Source: CAXBMB01 sp963976695 (GTDB lineage: Bacteria; Pseudomonadota; Alphaproteobacteria; Kiloniellales; DSM-21159). Taken from it: a stretch of 64,000 nucleotides of DNA. The notes beneath the pieces are model-generated. The model was given only the letters and a program-made list of their open reading frames with translations, searched no databases and was not told the DNA's origin. The DNA lies in contig CAXBMB010000015.1 of NCBI GenBank assembly GCA_963976695.1, forward strand, positions 1 to 64,000. Direction: 5' to 3'. Positions 52,193 to 60,718 of this stretch are shown in pieces. Position 1 is the first letter of the stretch, and each line of letters starts with the position of its first letter. Both the position numbers and the translations under genes were made by a program.

Positions 52193-53092
52193 CTAGTCCC
52201 GGGGCGCCCGGCCTTGGCGGCGAAGGATGTAGAGGCCGCTGCTGACGATGATCGCCGCGCCCAGCAAGGTGCCCAGGCTGGGCAGACTTGCCCAGACGAA
52301 GAAGCCGGTCAAGAGCGCCCAGATCACCGAGACGTACTTGAAGGGCACCACCAGCGCGGCTTCGCCCAGGCGCAGGGCCTCGATCATAAGAAAATGGGCC
52401 GTTCCGACCAGTAGGCCGCTGATCGCCATCAGCAGAAGATCCTCCCCGGACAGCGCCACCCACCCGCCGACAAAGGTGGCGCCACCGGCCAGGGTTACCG
52501 CCAGGGTCGTGGTGAACAGCACCGCCACGGAGCTTTCGCCGTAGGTCATTCGCCGGGTGAGAATGTCGCGCAGCGCCCCGGTCAAGCTGGCCGCCAGCGG
52601 CAGCAGCGCCGCCCACTGGACCACGTTGCCGGTGGGCTGCAGGATAATCAGCACGCCGACAAAACCGACCGCCACCGCCAGCCAGCGCCGCCAGCCGATG
52701 ATCTCGCCCAGCAGGGGGCCGGCCAAGGCGGTCAGGAACAGCGGCCCGGCGAAGGTGATGGCGATGGCGTCGGCCAGCGGCAGAAAGCGCAGACCGGTGA
52801 TGAACAAGAAGGTGCCGGCCACCACCAGGCCGGCGCGCAGCAGGTGGGCAAGCGGGGAGACCATCCGCAGGCTGGGCAAGCCGCCCGCCCGCCAGGTCAG
52901 GAAGATCACCGGCAAAAACACAAACAGGCCGCGGTAGAACATGATCTGGCCGACCGGATAGTCGCCGGCGAGCCACTTCAAGGCCCCGTCGTTGAGGGTC
53001 AGGGCCAGGCCGGCCACGATCATACAGGCGATCCCCTTCATCGGGGCGAGCGACCCGCTGCTGGCGCGACGCGCGGCGATCTGTTGGCTCAT
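52193..53092 (-). CDS. EamA-family (DMT) transporter
   Basis: A 299-residue carrier from ATG 53092 (MSQQIAARR), with GAGGTG upstream; 78 earlier bases of open frame are doubtful. Ten hydrophobic segments, two EamA repeats, and the RhtA-like LGEAALVVPFKYVSVIWALLTGFFVW segment near the C terminus. It resembles drug/metabolite exporters with unknown substrate. The start of the opposite reading frame is a shadow. Confidence 0.85.
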   Translation of the reverse strand: MSQQIAARRASSGSLAPMKGIACMIVAGLALTLNDGALKWLAGDYPVGQIMFYRGLFVFLPVIFLTWRAGGLPSLRMVSPLAHLLRAGLVVAGTFLFITGLRFLPLADAIAITFAGPLFLTALAGPLLGEIIGWRRWLAVAVGFVGVLIILQPTGNVVQWAALLPLAASLTGALRDILTRRMTYGESSVAVLFTTTLAVTLAGGATFVGGWVALSGEDLLLMAISGLLVGTAHFLMIEALRLGEAALVVPFKYVSVIWALLTGFFVWASLPSLGTLLGAAIIVSSGLYILRRQGRAPRD

Positions 53093-53298
53093 GACACCTC
53101 GAGAATGGAAAAAAGGCCGAGCGGGCGCTTGACGACAGGGGCTGGCGCGACTGCTGAATTTGCCTATCAATCACACTTCAAGATTGTCTCTAGCAGGTCG
53201 ATGCGTCGGCGAGTAGCCTGCTTTCCAGCATAGCACTGTCGCGCAGATGTGACTGAAAGTTGATTGGGGTCGGGTCTGCTTATGCCGCAAGTCTAGCC

Positions 53299-53364
53299 CC
53301 GGAAGACCGGCCGCCAGACCGTGCCGCCAGACCGTACTGTTGTGCTTGGCGGCCGGTCTTCCGG
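53299..53364 (+). repeat. 18-bp inverted repeat with an internal tandem repeat, upstream of DUF547 gene
   Basis: CCGGAAGACCGGCCGCCA (53299-53316) pairs perfectly with TGGCGGCCGGTCTTCCGG (53347-53364). The left arm and loop include a 13-bp direct repeat, CCGCCAGACCGTG/CCGCCAGACCGTA (53311-53336). After the stem there are twelve bases and then an eight-T run, immediately before the DUF547 ribosome site. It could act as an attenuator or leader structure. The spacer 53093-53397 otherwise holds no gene. Confidence 0.65.
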
Positions 53365-53397
53365 TCCGGCGGTTAATTTTTTTTCAGGGAATGGGTG

Positions 53398-54276
53398 ATG
53401 TCGACTTTGATGCCGTGGCGACAGGGATGGCGCCGCTTTGTGCTGGCGGGAATTGCGGTTGTTTTTCTATCGGGATTTGGCTCCGGCGAGCGCCTGTTCG
53501 CCCCGTCCGCCGAGCTGTGGCCGCGCTGGCAGGCCAACGATCCAACCGCCACGACCCGCATCGACCACCGTGTCTGGAGCGAATTTTTGCAGCGCTATCT
53601 GTCGCGCGCGCCGCGCGGCTTCAACCAACTGGCCTATGGCGCGGTGACGGCTGGCGACCGTCAAGCGCTGGACGGCTACATCGCGGCGCTGGCCGCTCAG
53701 CCGATCAGCCGTTTCAATCGCGCCGAGCAGGAGGCCTATTGGATCAACCTCTACAACGCGCTGACCGTTCGGGTGGTGTTGGACTACTACCCGGTGACAA
53801 CCATTCGCGAGATCAATATTTCCCCAGGGTTCTTTGCCACGGGCCCCTGGGGCAAGGCCCTGGTGAGGGTGGAGGGGATCGACCTCAGCCTGGACGATAT
53901 CGAGCACCGGATTTTGCGGCCGATCTGGCGCGATCCCCGGCTGCACTATGCGTTGAACTGCGCCGCCATCAGCTGTCCCGACCTGCAAGGCGCGGCTTTC
54001 CTGGCGCCGGATCTCGAACGGCAGTTGGAGCAGGCGGCGCGGCAGTACGTCAACGACCCGCGCGGCGTGGCGGTGATCCAGGGCAAGGTGATCGTCTCGA
54101 AAGTCTATGACTGGTTCATCGAAGACTTCGGCGGCAGCGAGCAAACGGTGTTGGCGCACCTGAAACGCTATGCCGCGCCGGCGTTGAAGGCCCAGCTAAA
54201 GGCGATTAATCGGCTCGACGACGTGCGGTACGACTGGTCCCTAAACGGCGCGCCGAGTTCGGCTGTGATCGACTGA
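53398..54276 (+). CDS. DUF547 protein
   Basis: A 292-residue protein, start at ATG 53398 with AGGGAATGGG upstream. A signal/anchor segment (FVLAGIAVVFLSGFG) precedes a DUF547 domain with WINLYNALTVRVVLDYYPVTTI, LDDIEHRILRPIWRDPRLHYALNCAAISCPDL and VSKVYDWFIEDFG. Exported DUF547 proteins are common near regulators; function unknown. Ser/Cys/His in the NCAAISCP block could be catalytic, but this is not established. It ends at an intrinsic terminator. Confidence 0.8.
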   Translation: MSTLMPWRQGWRRFVLAGIAVVFLSGFGSGERLFAPSAELWPRWQANDPTATTRIDHRVWSEFLQRYLSRAPRGFNQLAYGAVTAGDRQALDGYIAALAAQPISRFNRAEQEAYWINLYNALTVRVVLDYYPVTTIREINISPGFFATGPWGKALVRVEGIDLSLDDIEHRILRPIWRDPRLHYALNCAAISCPDLQGAAFLAPDLERQLEQAARQYVNDPRGVAVIQGKVIVSKVYDWFIEDFGGSEQTVLAHLKRYAAPALKAQLKAINRLDDVRYDWSLNGAPSSAVID

Positions 54277-54282
54277 CAAAGC

Positions 54283-54309
54283 CGCGCCGGTCGGGTGGCG
54301 CGATTTTTT
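54283..54309 (+). terminator. Intrinsic terminator after the DUF547 gene
   Basis: CGCGCC (54283-54288) and GGCGCG (54297-54302) flank an eight-base loop and are followed by A and six Ts. This is the clearest intrinsic terminator seen in the window. Confidence 0.8.
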
Positions 54310-54395
54310 AACCGATCTTGATCGTACGGCTTTTTCGGAGGACAAAGGAACAGCGCGGCGCGGCGCCGCACGGTTGCAATCGAGGTAATGAGCTT

Positions 54396-55058
54396 TTGAC
54401 GGCAGGAAAGGCGAGCAAGACGCGGGACCGGAGCGTCAAACCGCGACAGGTCCGGTTGGCGCCGGAGGAACGCCGCCGCCTGCTGATCGAAACCACCATC
54501 ACCTGCTTGGGCAAATACGGCGCCCAGGGAACCGGTGTGCGGCAGATCTGTCGGGAATTGGGGGTGGCCCCCAGCCTGGTGAACTACTTTTTTGATGGCC
54601 TGGACGACCTGCTGCTGTGCGCCTACAACAGCCTGAGCCTGCGCTTTACCGCGGAGTTGGAGGGGATCGCGGCCCGCCGCTACGACAGCGCCGAGGCGCG
54701 GTTTCGCGAATTGATCGGGCTTTATCTCTCCGCCGAATGGCACAATGACCGGATTGTCGGCGCGTACAACGGCTTCTGGTCGGTGTCGCGCAGCAACGGC
54801 GCCATGCGCGCGGCGATGAGCCAGCTTTATGATCGTCAAACAGTTATCCTGAAACCGGCCTTGGAAGCCCTGGTGGCGGAGCGCGCGCTGGCCCGGCCCC
54901 ACGACAAGTTGGTTCTCTTGCTGATTCTGTTCCTCAACGGCCTTTGGATGGAGATGGGCTCCAACCCGGCGCAATTTGCGCCGGCCGAAGCCGAGGAACT
55001 CTGCTGGCTGTGGCTGGAAACAGCCTTGGCGACCGGCATGCCGGCGTCAATAAGCTGA
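54396..55058 (+). CDS. TetR-family regulator (BetI-like)
   Basis: About 220 residues from TTG 54396 (LTAGKASKTRDRS), with GAGG ten bases upstream; the frame opens earlier, at 54318. The N-terminal HTH reads RRRLLIETTITCLGKYGAQGTGVRQICRELGVAPSLVNYFFDGLDDLLLCAY, typical of TetR with BetI-like helix 3 residues. The C-terminal ligand domain is helical. It points toward the divergent CoA-transferase genes, which it may regulate; this is inference from position only. Confidence 0.8.
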   Translation: MTAGKASKTRDRSVKPRQVRLAPEERRRLLIETTITCLGKYGAQGTGVRQICRELGVAPSLVNYFFDGLDDLLLCAYNSLSLRFTAELEGIAARRYDSAEARFRELIGLYLSAEWHNDRIVGAYNGFWSVSRSNGAMRAAMSQLYDRQTVILKPALEALVAERALARPHDKLVLLLILFLNGLWMEMGSNPAQFAPAEAEELCWLWLETALATGMPASIS

Positions 55059-55091
55059 CGGCTCCCCCCGTCATGCTCCCCGGCCGTCCTC

Positions 55092-55119
55092 CCGTCGTTC
55101 TTCCGTCGTTCTTCCGTCG
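55092..55119. repeat. 11-bp tandem repeat in the spacer
   Basis: CCGTCGTTCTT occurs twice in succession and then CCGTCG again (2.5 copies), between the TetR gene and the CoA transferase gene. It is a short slippage-type repeat. Confidence 0.6.
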
Positions 55120-55130
55120 CGCCAGCGGCG

Positions 55131-55886
55131 TCAGCCGGGCGGTAACAGCCGGGCCTCGGTGACCGCCTGCACCGCCGCCAGGCTGTTGCCCGGGGCGAGT
55201 TCCTCGACCCGCAAGCCCGCCGGGGTAACCGCCAGGATCGCCAGATCGGTATAGATCCGGGTTACCACCCCGGCGCCGGTCAGCGGATAGCTGCAGGTCT
55301 GGCGGATCTTCGCGGCCCCGTCTTTGTCGGTGTGCTTCATGATGACGAAGACGTTGGGCACGCCCACCGCCAGGTCCATCGCCCCGCCCACCGCCGGCGG
55401 AAAGGTTTCCGCCAGCGTCGCCCAGTTGGCCAGGTCGCCGCGTTCCGAGACCTGAAAAGCGCCCAGCACGGCGATGTCGAGATGGCCGCCGCGCATCATG
55501 GCGAAGGAGGTCGCCTGGTCAAAAAATGACGCGCCGGGCAAGGCGGTGATGAAATCCTTGCTGGCGTTGATGAGCTCGTGATCCTCCGCGCCCGGTGGTG
55601 GGGTGGGGCCTGCTCCCAGGATGCCATTCTCGCTGTGGAAGATGATCTCGCGATCGGCGGGCGTGAAGTTGCTGACCAGATTGGGCATGCCAATGCCCAG
55701 GTTCACATAGGCGCCGTCGGGAATGTCCTGAGCCAGGCGCTGGGCCACCTGCCGGGTCGACAGCCGGTGAAGGGCGGTGGCGTGCGCTGGCCGGTCCGCG
55801 CCGGCCTGGTTCGGGTCAATCTGGTTCGGGTCAATCTGGTTCGGGTCGGTCGGGGCCGAATCGCGGGGCGGGAAAACGGCGGTCAT
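55131..55886 (-). CDS. 3-oxoacid CoA-transferase subunit B
   Basis: A 251-residue protein with the catalytic SENG motif in FHSENGILGAGPTPPPG, and LAQDIPDGAYVNLGIGMPNLV and MMRGGHLDIAVLGAFQVSERGDLANW, all standard for the 3-oxoadipate/succinyl-CoA transferase B subunit (PcaJ/ScoB). The catalytic Glu lies in SENG. It overlaps subunit A by four bases. The N terminus is unusual: after MTAVFPPRDSAPT come DPNQI DPNQI DPNQ repeats encoded by a 15-bp tandem repeat, so the true mature start may be further in. Substrate not fixed. Confidence 0.92.
   Translation of the reverse strand: MTAVFPPRDSAPTDPNQIDPNQIDPNQAGADRPAHATALHRLSTRQVAQRLAQDIPDGAYVNLGIGMPNLVSNFTPADREIIFHSENGILGAGPTPPPGAEDHELINASKDFITALPGASFFDQATSFAMMRGGHLDIAVLGAFQVSERGDLANWATLAETFPPAVGGAMDLAVGVPNVFVIMKHTDKDGAAKIRQTCSYPLTGAGVVTRIYTDLAILAVTPAGLRVEELAPGNSLAAVQAVTEARLLPPG
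55806..55850. repeat. 15-bp tandem repeat inside the CoA-transferase B gene
   Basis: Three copies of CTGGTTCGGGTCAAT (the last diverged to CTGGTTCGGGTCGGT) encode DPNQI/DPNQA in the leader of subunit B, about residues 13-27. In-frame slippage here would vary the protein N terminus. Confidence 0.75.
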
Positions 55887-56551
55887 GGGCGCACCTCATA
55901 GGCAACAAGCGCGGTGACGAAGATCCCAGGGGTCACCACGTCATGGGGGAGCAGCGGCTGGTCTTGCAGTTCACGAACTTCCACCAGGGTGGTTTTCGCG
56001 GCCATGGCCATCAGCGGATTAAAGTTTCGCGCGGTGGCGTGGTAGGACAGGTTGCCCCAGCGATCGCCCCGGTCGGCGCGGATCAGGGCGAAGTCGGCCT
56101 TCAGCGGCGTTTCGAAGACCTGCCCCTTGCCGTCGATTATCCGGGTTTCTTTCCCCTCGGCCAACAGGGTTCCGTAGGCCGTTGGGGTGAAAAACCCGCC
56201 CAGGCCCGCCCCGGCGGCGCGAATTCGCTCGGCCAGGGTGCCCTGGGGAACCACTTCCAGTTCCACCTCGTTGGCCTGATAGCGGCGTTCGAACCACACC
56301 GATCCGGGGGTGCGCGGGTAGGAGCAGATCACCCGCCGCACCCGGCCCTCGCGCAGCAAGGCGGCGGTGCCTTCATCGGCCGATCCGGCGTTGTTGGAGA
56401 TAATGGTCAATTCCTTGGCCCCTTGATGCAAAAGCGCGCCCAGCAGGCCAAAGGGAATCCCGGCGTTGCCAAAGCCGCCAATCATCACGGTCGCGCCATC
56501 GGGAATGGGGGCCACGGCTTCCGCCAAGGTCGCAACGGTCTTGTCAATCAT
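55883..56551 (-). CDS. 3-oxoacid CoA-transferase subunit A
   Basis: A 222-residue protein from ATG 56551 (MIDKTVATLAEA), with AGGA upstream. It has the GGFGNAGIPFGLLGALLHQGAKELTIISNNAG strand and PQGTLAERIRAAGAGLGGFFTP. With subunit B it transfers CoA between succinyl-CoA and a 3-oxo acid (3-oxoadipate or acetoacetate). The longer frame upstream has no similarity. It is divergent from a LysR gene. Confidence 0.93.
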   Translation of the reverse strand: MIDKTVATLAEAVAPIPDGATVMIGGFGNAGIPFGLLGALLHQGAKELTIISNNAGSADEGTAALLREGRVRRVICSYPRTPGSVWFERRYQANEVELEVVPQGTLAERIRAAGAGLGGFFTPTAYGTLLAEGKETRIIDGKGQVFETPLKADFALIRADRGDRWGNLSYHATARNFNPLMAMAAKTTLVEVRELQDQPLLPHDVVTPGIFVTALVAYEVRP

Positions 56552-56977
56552 GAAATCCTGCGCTCGTTCTTGTTGTTTGGCCTGCGGCGTCTGATGTGAA
56601 TTCCGTTGGCGGCGGCACAGAAGCAGCGCGCCGGTCCACCCCGTGAACCTACCGGCGCGGGCGCATTGGCGTCGGTTAGCGCCAGCCGGCGTCAACCGAC
56701 GACAGCTTTAGCAGCTCGACCGAGGTTCTTCACATAACCTCGTCAACAAAAGAGCAAGCGCGACCGGCTGTCATCCGTTTGCCGAGCAAAGAACTTGTGC
56801 CCAAGAGGCCAGCCTCCCGCTCGCCCCCCCCACCAGCCAGCCCCCCGCCCGGCCGCCGTCGGTTCCCCGCAGCTGGGGCCGCGGCGTCCGGCGCGCGCCG
56901 GGCCTTGATCGCGGCAGGGGGCGACATGCTATGCTGTTATGGAATAGTCATTGGGGTCGAAATAACGGAGCGGCATT
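56552..56977. other. Divergent spacer between CoA transferase A and LysR
   Basis: The 426-bp region includes a poly-C/poly-Pro-like stretch at 56820-56850 and a more AT-rich part just before the LysR start (ATGCTGTTATGGAATAGTCA near 56930), which probably contains a LysR site and both promoters. No gene seen. Confidence 0.4.
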
Positions 56978-57913
56978 GTGGATTTACGACAGCTACGCAC
57001 CTTCGTGCATGTGGCCGAGTTGCAGAGCATTTCCGCCGCCGCCGAGCGCCTGCATATCGCCCAACCAGCCCTGAGCCGCCAAATCCAGGCCTTGGAGCAG
57101 GAACTGCAAGCCCGGCTGCTGCATCGGCATGGCCGGGGCGTGACGCTGACCGACGCCGGGGCGCTGGTGCGCGACCGGGCTGAACTTATCCTGCGGGAGG
57201 TAGCGCGCCTGCAGGGCGACATTCGCTCCCAGGATGGTCAATTGCGCGGCGCGCTGTCGCTTGGCTTGCCGCCGACCGTCGCCGCGGTGTTGGCCACCCC
57301 CTTGATCGAGCGCACCCACCTGCATCACCCCGACGTCAAGCTGAAGGTGGTGTCTGGCTTTTCCGGCCATGTGCAGGATTGGATCCAGCGCGGCGTGGTG
57401 GATCTTGGCGTGACCTACGAAGGGCGCGAACCCGCCGCCATCAAGTCGCGCCCGCTGCTGCAGGAAGAGCTGTTCCTGATTGAACGCCCGGCCCGCGATG
57501 CGCCGCGTCGCCCGGGAACCGGTCCGGCGCTGTCCCGCCAAGCGGCGTTCGCGCGCGATCTGATCCTGCCGTCGGGGTCGCATGGCCTGCGCAACATTGT
57601 GGAAAAGGCGGCGCGGGAGTCCGGGCTGGCGCTGAAGATTGTCTTGGAAAACGATAGCCTGCCGACCTTGGTGCAGTTGGTCAAAAGAGGCCTGGGCGCG
57701 ACGATCTTGCCGCTGGTCTCGGTCTTTGACGAGGTGCGGGACGGCAGCTTGCAGGCCTTTGCGATGGTAGAACCGCCGCTGACCCGGCGGCTGTTGCTGT
57801 CGCGTCCGATCGATCGCCCCACCACGCCGCTGGCCCGGCAATTCGCCGATATGCTGGTCGAGGAAATAGGCGCGTTGGTCCGCCAGGGGCGCTGGCCCGG
57901 CACGGTGTTGTAG
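56978..57913 (+). CDS. LysR-family transcriptional regulator
   Basis: A 311-residue LysR protein starting at GTG 56978, with CGGAG upstream. The HTH is SISAAAERLHIAQPALSRQIQALEQELQARLLHRHGRGVTLTDAG. The ligand domain has the VDLGVTYEG segment typical of the family. It is divergent from the two CoA transferase genes and upstream of the acyl-CoA dehydrogenase and class III CoA transferase genes, so it may control both units. The inducer is unknown. Confidence 0.88.
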   Translation: MDLRQLRTFVHVAELQSISAAAERLHIAQPALSRQIQALEQELQARLLHRHGRGVTLTDAGALVRDRAELILREVARLQGDIRSQDGQLRGALSLGLPPTVAAVLATPLIERTHLHHPDVKLKVVSGFSGHVQDWIQRGVVDLGVTYEGREPAAIKSRPLLQEELFLIERPARDAPRRPGTGPALSRQAAFARDLILPSGSHGLRNIVEKAARESGLALKIVLENDSLPTLVQLVKRGLGATILPLVSVFDEVRDGSLQAFAMVEPPLTRRLLLSRPIDRPTTPLARQFADMLVEEIGALVRQGRWPGTVL

Positions 57914-58264
57914 GCGTGCTGTAGGCGGTGTTGTACACGGCGGCGCCGGTCGGCCGCTGGTCTTCCGGCTGCGCCGCCTGGCGACCTTCCCCGCCCGTTG
58001 TCCCCGGTCATGCGCATTGGGTATCTTGCCTGATAAACTATGCCTATGCGGCATTGTTGAAATGAGCAAAGGGCTTTTCACAATCCCGGCCCGGCGGCCT
58101 AGAGTCGGATCGTTTCAACGGCGTCACCAAGGTCGCTTGAGCCGCAATGCCGGTTTTTTGTCACCCGCTTGGCGGATGATCAGCGCCGGCGTGGAAGCGT
58201 CCGGCGCTTCTTCCCAAGTCGCGCCCGCCATGCCGGGCGCAGGATGGTTAGCAAAGGCAGGATA
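57914..58264. other. Spacer between LysR and acyl-CoA dehydrogenase
   Basis: The 351-bp spacer contains a low-complexity GTAGGCGTGCTGTAGGCGGT stretch after LysR and an AT-richer part near 58015-58060 that probably holds the promoter. No gene or clear hairpin seen. Confidence 0.4.
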
Positions 58265-59437
58265 ATGAAGGGCCTTTTGACGGAAAGCGAAGAGATCGGT
58301 CAGATCCGCGCGGCGGTGCGAAAGCTCTGCGCGGCGTTCCCGGGCGCCTATTGGCGTAAACTGGATCGGGAGAGCGCCTACCCGACGGACTTCGTTCAGG
58401 CGCTGACCGACGCCGGCTACCTGGCCGCCTTGATTCCCGAAACCTATGGCGGCGCGGGCCTGTCTTTCGTCGCCGCCGCGGCGATCCTGGAGGAAATCCA
58501 GTTGGCGGGCTGCAACAGCGCCGCCTGCCACGCCCAGATGTATATCATGGGAGCGATCTTGCGCCACGGCAGCGCGGCGCAGAAACGGAAATACCTGCCG
58601 GACATCGCCAGCGGAAAACAGCGTTTGCAGGCTTTCGGCGTGACCGAGCCGACCAGCGGCACCGACACAGCCGCGCTGCAGACCACCGCTCGGCGCGACG
58701 GCGATCATTACGTCGTCAACGGCCAGAAAATCTGGACCTCGCGGGCCGAACAGTCCGATCTCATGCTGCTGCTGGCCCGCACCGCGCCGCCGGCCGAAGG
58801 CGGCAAGCCGACCGACGGTCTGTCGATTTTTCTGCTCGACATGAATGAGGCGCGCGGCAAGGGGCTGACCATCAAGCCGATCCGGACGATGATGAACCAT
58901 GCCACCACCGAGGTGTTCTTCGACGCCGTGCGGGTGCCGGCTGAAAACCTCATCGGTGAGGAGGGCAAGGGCTTCGGCTATGTGCTGTCCGGCATGAATG
59001 CCGAACGGATCCTGATCGCCGCCGAATGTATCGGCGACGCCAAGTGGTTCACCGCCAAGGCCACGGCCTATGCCAAGGAACGCCGCGTCTTTGGCCGGCC
59101 GATTGGTCAAAATCAAGGCGTCCAATTCCCGATTGCCAAGGCCTATGCGCAACTGCGCGCCGCCGAGCTGATGGTGCGCCAGGCCGCCATTCTCTATGAT
59201 CAGGGCGAAAACTGCGGCGAGGAGGCCAATTGCTGCAAAATGCTGGCTGCCGATGCGTCCTGGGCAGCCGGCGAGGCCTGTCTGCAAACCCACGGCGGCT
59301 TTGGCTTCGCCGAGGAATATGACATCGAGCGCAAGTTCCGCGAGACCCGGCTTTATCAGGTGGCGCCGATCTCCACCAACCTGATTCTGAGCTATTTGGC
59401 CGAGCATGTGTTGGGCCTGCCCCGGTCCTATCGCTAG
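58265..59437 (+). CDS. Acyl-CoA dehydrogenase
   Basis: A 390-residue flavoenzyme from ATG 58265 (MKGLLTESEE). Motifs: LIPETYGGAGLSFVAAAAILEE, FGVTEPTSGTDTAALQT (FAD/substrate loop), RPIGQNQGVQFPIAKAYAQLRAAELMVRQAA and THGGFGFAEEYDIERKFRETRLYQVAPI, where the catalytic Glu is expected. The typical length is about 385 aa. It would oxidise an acyl-CoA made by the next gene's transferase. The substrate is not determined. Confidence 0.93.
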   Translation: MKGLLTESEEIGQIRAAVRKLCAAFPGAYWRKLDRESAYPTDFVQALTDAGYLAALIPETYGGAGLSFVAAAAILEEIQLAGCNSAACHAQMYIMGAILRHGSAAQKRKYLPDIASGKQRLQAFGVTEPTSGTDTAALQTTARRDGDHYVVNGQKIWTSRAEQSDLMLLLARTAPPAEGGKPTDGLSIFLLDMNEARGKGLTIKPIRTMMNHATTEVFFDAVRVPAENLIGEEGKGFGYVLSGMNAERILIAAECIGDAKWFTAKATAYAKERRVFGRPIGQNQGVQFPIAKAYAQLRAAELMVRQAAILYDQGENCGEEANCCKMLAADASWAAGEACLQTHGGFGFAEEYDIERKFRETRLYQVAPISTNLILSYLAEHVLGLPRSYR

Positions 59438-59507
59438 CGCACCCGTCGGCGATGTTCCGTCCGGCTCCCGCAGGGGCCAAACAGCAAGTTTTGGCAAAGG
59501 AAGAGCG

Positions 59508-60653
59508 ATGACATCAGATTGCGCCAAGCCCCTGGACGGCCTGCTGGTGGTCGCCATTGAACAGGCCGTGGCGGCGCCCTATTGCACCAGCCGCTTGGCG
59601 GACGCGGGCGCGCGGGTGATCAAGATCGAGCGGCCGGAGGGTGACTTCGCCCGTGGCTACGATCACGCCGCCAAGGGCTTGAGCAGCTATTTCGTCTGGT
59701 TGAACCGGGGCAAGGAGTCGCTGGTCCTGGACCTTCGCGCGCCGGCGGACAAGGCGGCGTTGCGAAAGCTTCTTGGACAGGCCGACGTGCTGATGCAGAA
59801 TTTGAAACCCGGCGCCCTGACGCGTCTCGGGCTGGAGATTGACGATCTCCGGCAGGCCTATCCCCGGCTGATTACCTGTTCGATCGCCGGCTATGGCGAC
59901 GCGGGGCCCTACGCGCAGCGCAAGGCCTATGATCTGTTGATTCAGGCCGAATCGGGCCTGTCCAGCATCACCGGCGGGCCCGAGGGGCCGGCGCGGGTGG
60001 GGATTTCCCTGGTGGACATCGCGTCCGGCGCCCAGGCCCACGCGGCGATCCTGGAAGCCTTGATAAAGCGCAGCCTGACCGGCAAGGGCGAGGACATTCG
60101 GCTGTCGATGTTCGACGTGATGGCCGATTGGATGAGCGTGCCGTTTTTACATGCCCAGGCTGGATCAGCCCCGCCGCGCATCGGCCTGGCCCATCCGTCG
60201 ATCTGTCCCTATGGCGCCTTCGCCACCGGCGATGGCCGCGAAATTCTTTTTTCAATCCAAAACGAACGGGAGTGGGCGCTGCTTTGTCGGTTGGTCCTGC
60301 AACAGCCCGAGCTGACCGGTAATCCGCGCTTCGACAGCAACAACAAGCGGGTGGCGCGCCGCGCGGCGGTCGACGGCCTGGTGGCCGACGCTTTCGCCCG
60401 GAAAAGCCAGACCGCGCTGGTGGCCGCGCTGGATCAAGCCGGGATCGCCTATGCGCTGGTCAATCGGGTGGAGGATTTGCTGCAGCATCCGCAGCTCAGC
60501 GCCATGACCGTGGCGACGGCGGCGGGACCGGTCAGCTACCCGGCGCCCCCGGCGCGCCACGACGGCCGGCGCCGCAGCAACAGCTCATCGCCCGCCGCGG
60601 TTCCCGAACTGGGGGCGCACAGCCAGGCCTTGCGGGAAGAATTCGACCTGTGA
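59508..60653 (+). CDS. CaiB/BaiF class III CoA transferase
   Basis: A 381-residue protein from ATG 59508 with AAGGAAGAG upstream. The FRC-type start LLVVAIEQAVAAPYCTSRLADAGARVIKIERPEGDFARGYD, the NLKPGALTRLGL segment and Asp170 in SLVDIASGAQ (catalytic Asp) identify the family. These enzymes transfer CoA between organic acids. It follows the dehydrogenase by 70 bases. Confidence 0.93.
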   Translation: MTSDCAKPLDGLLVVAIEQAVAAPYCTSRLADAGARVIKIERPEGDFARGYDHAAKGLSSYFVWLNRGKESLVLDLRAPADKAALRKLLGQADVLMQNLKPGALTRLGLEIDDLRQAYPRLITCSIAGYGDAGPYAQRKAYDLLIQAESGLSSITGGPEGPARVGISLVDIASGAQAHAAILEALIKRSLTGKGEDIRLSMFDVMADWMSVPFLHAQAGSAPPRIGLAHPSICPYGAFATGDGREILFSIQNEREWALLCRLVLQQPELTGNPRFDSNNKRVARRAAVDGLVADAFARKSQTALVAALDQAGIAYALVNRVEDLLQHPQLSAMTVATAAGPVSYPAPPARHDGRRRSNSSSPAAVPELGAHSQALREEFDL

Positions 60654-60718
60654 TCGGCCGCCGCTCGCCCGATTGGCGGGCGCAGGACGATTGCGCCGCC
60701 GCGTCAAGCGCCGCTCGC

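Noticed and set aside
60666..60682. CGCCCG/CGGGCG hairpin as a terminator between CaiB and MAPEG genes
   Set aside because: Short GC stem with no T tract; such repeats are common by chance in this base composition.
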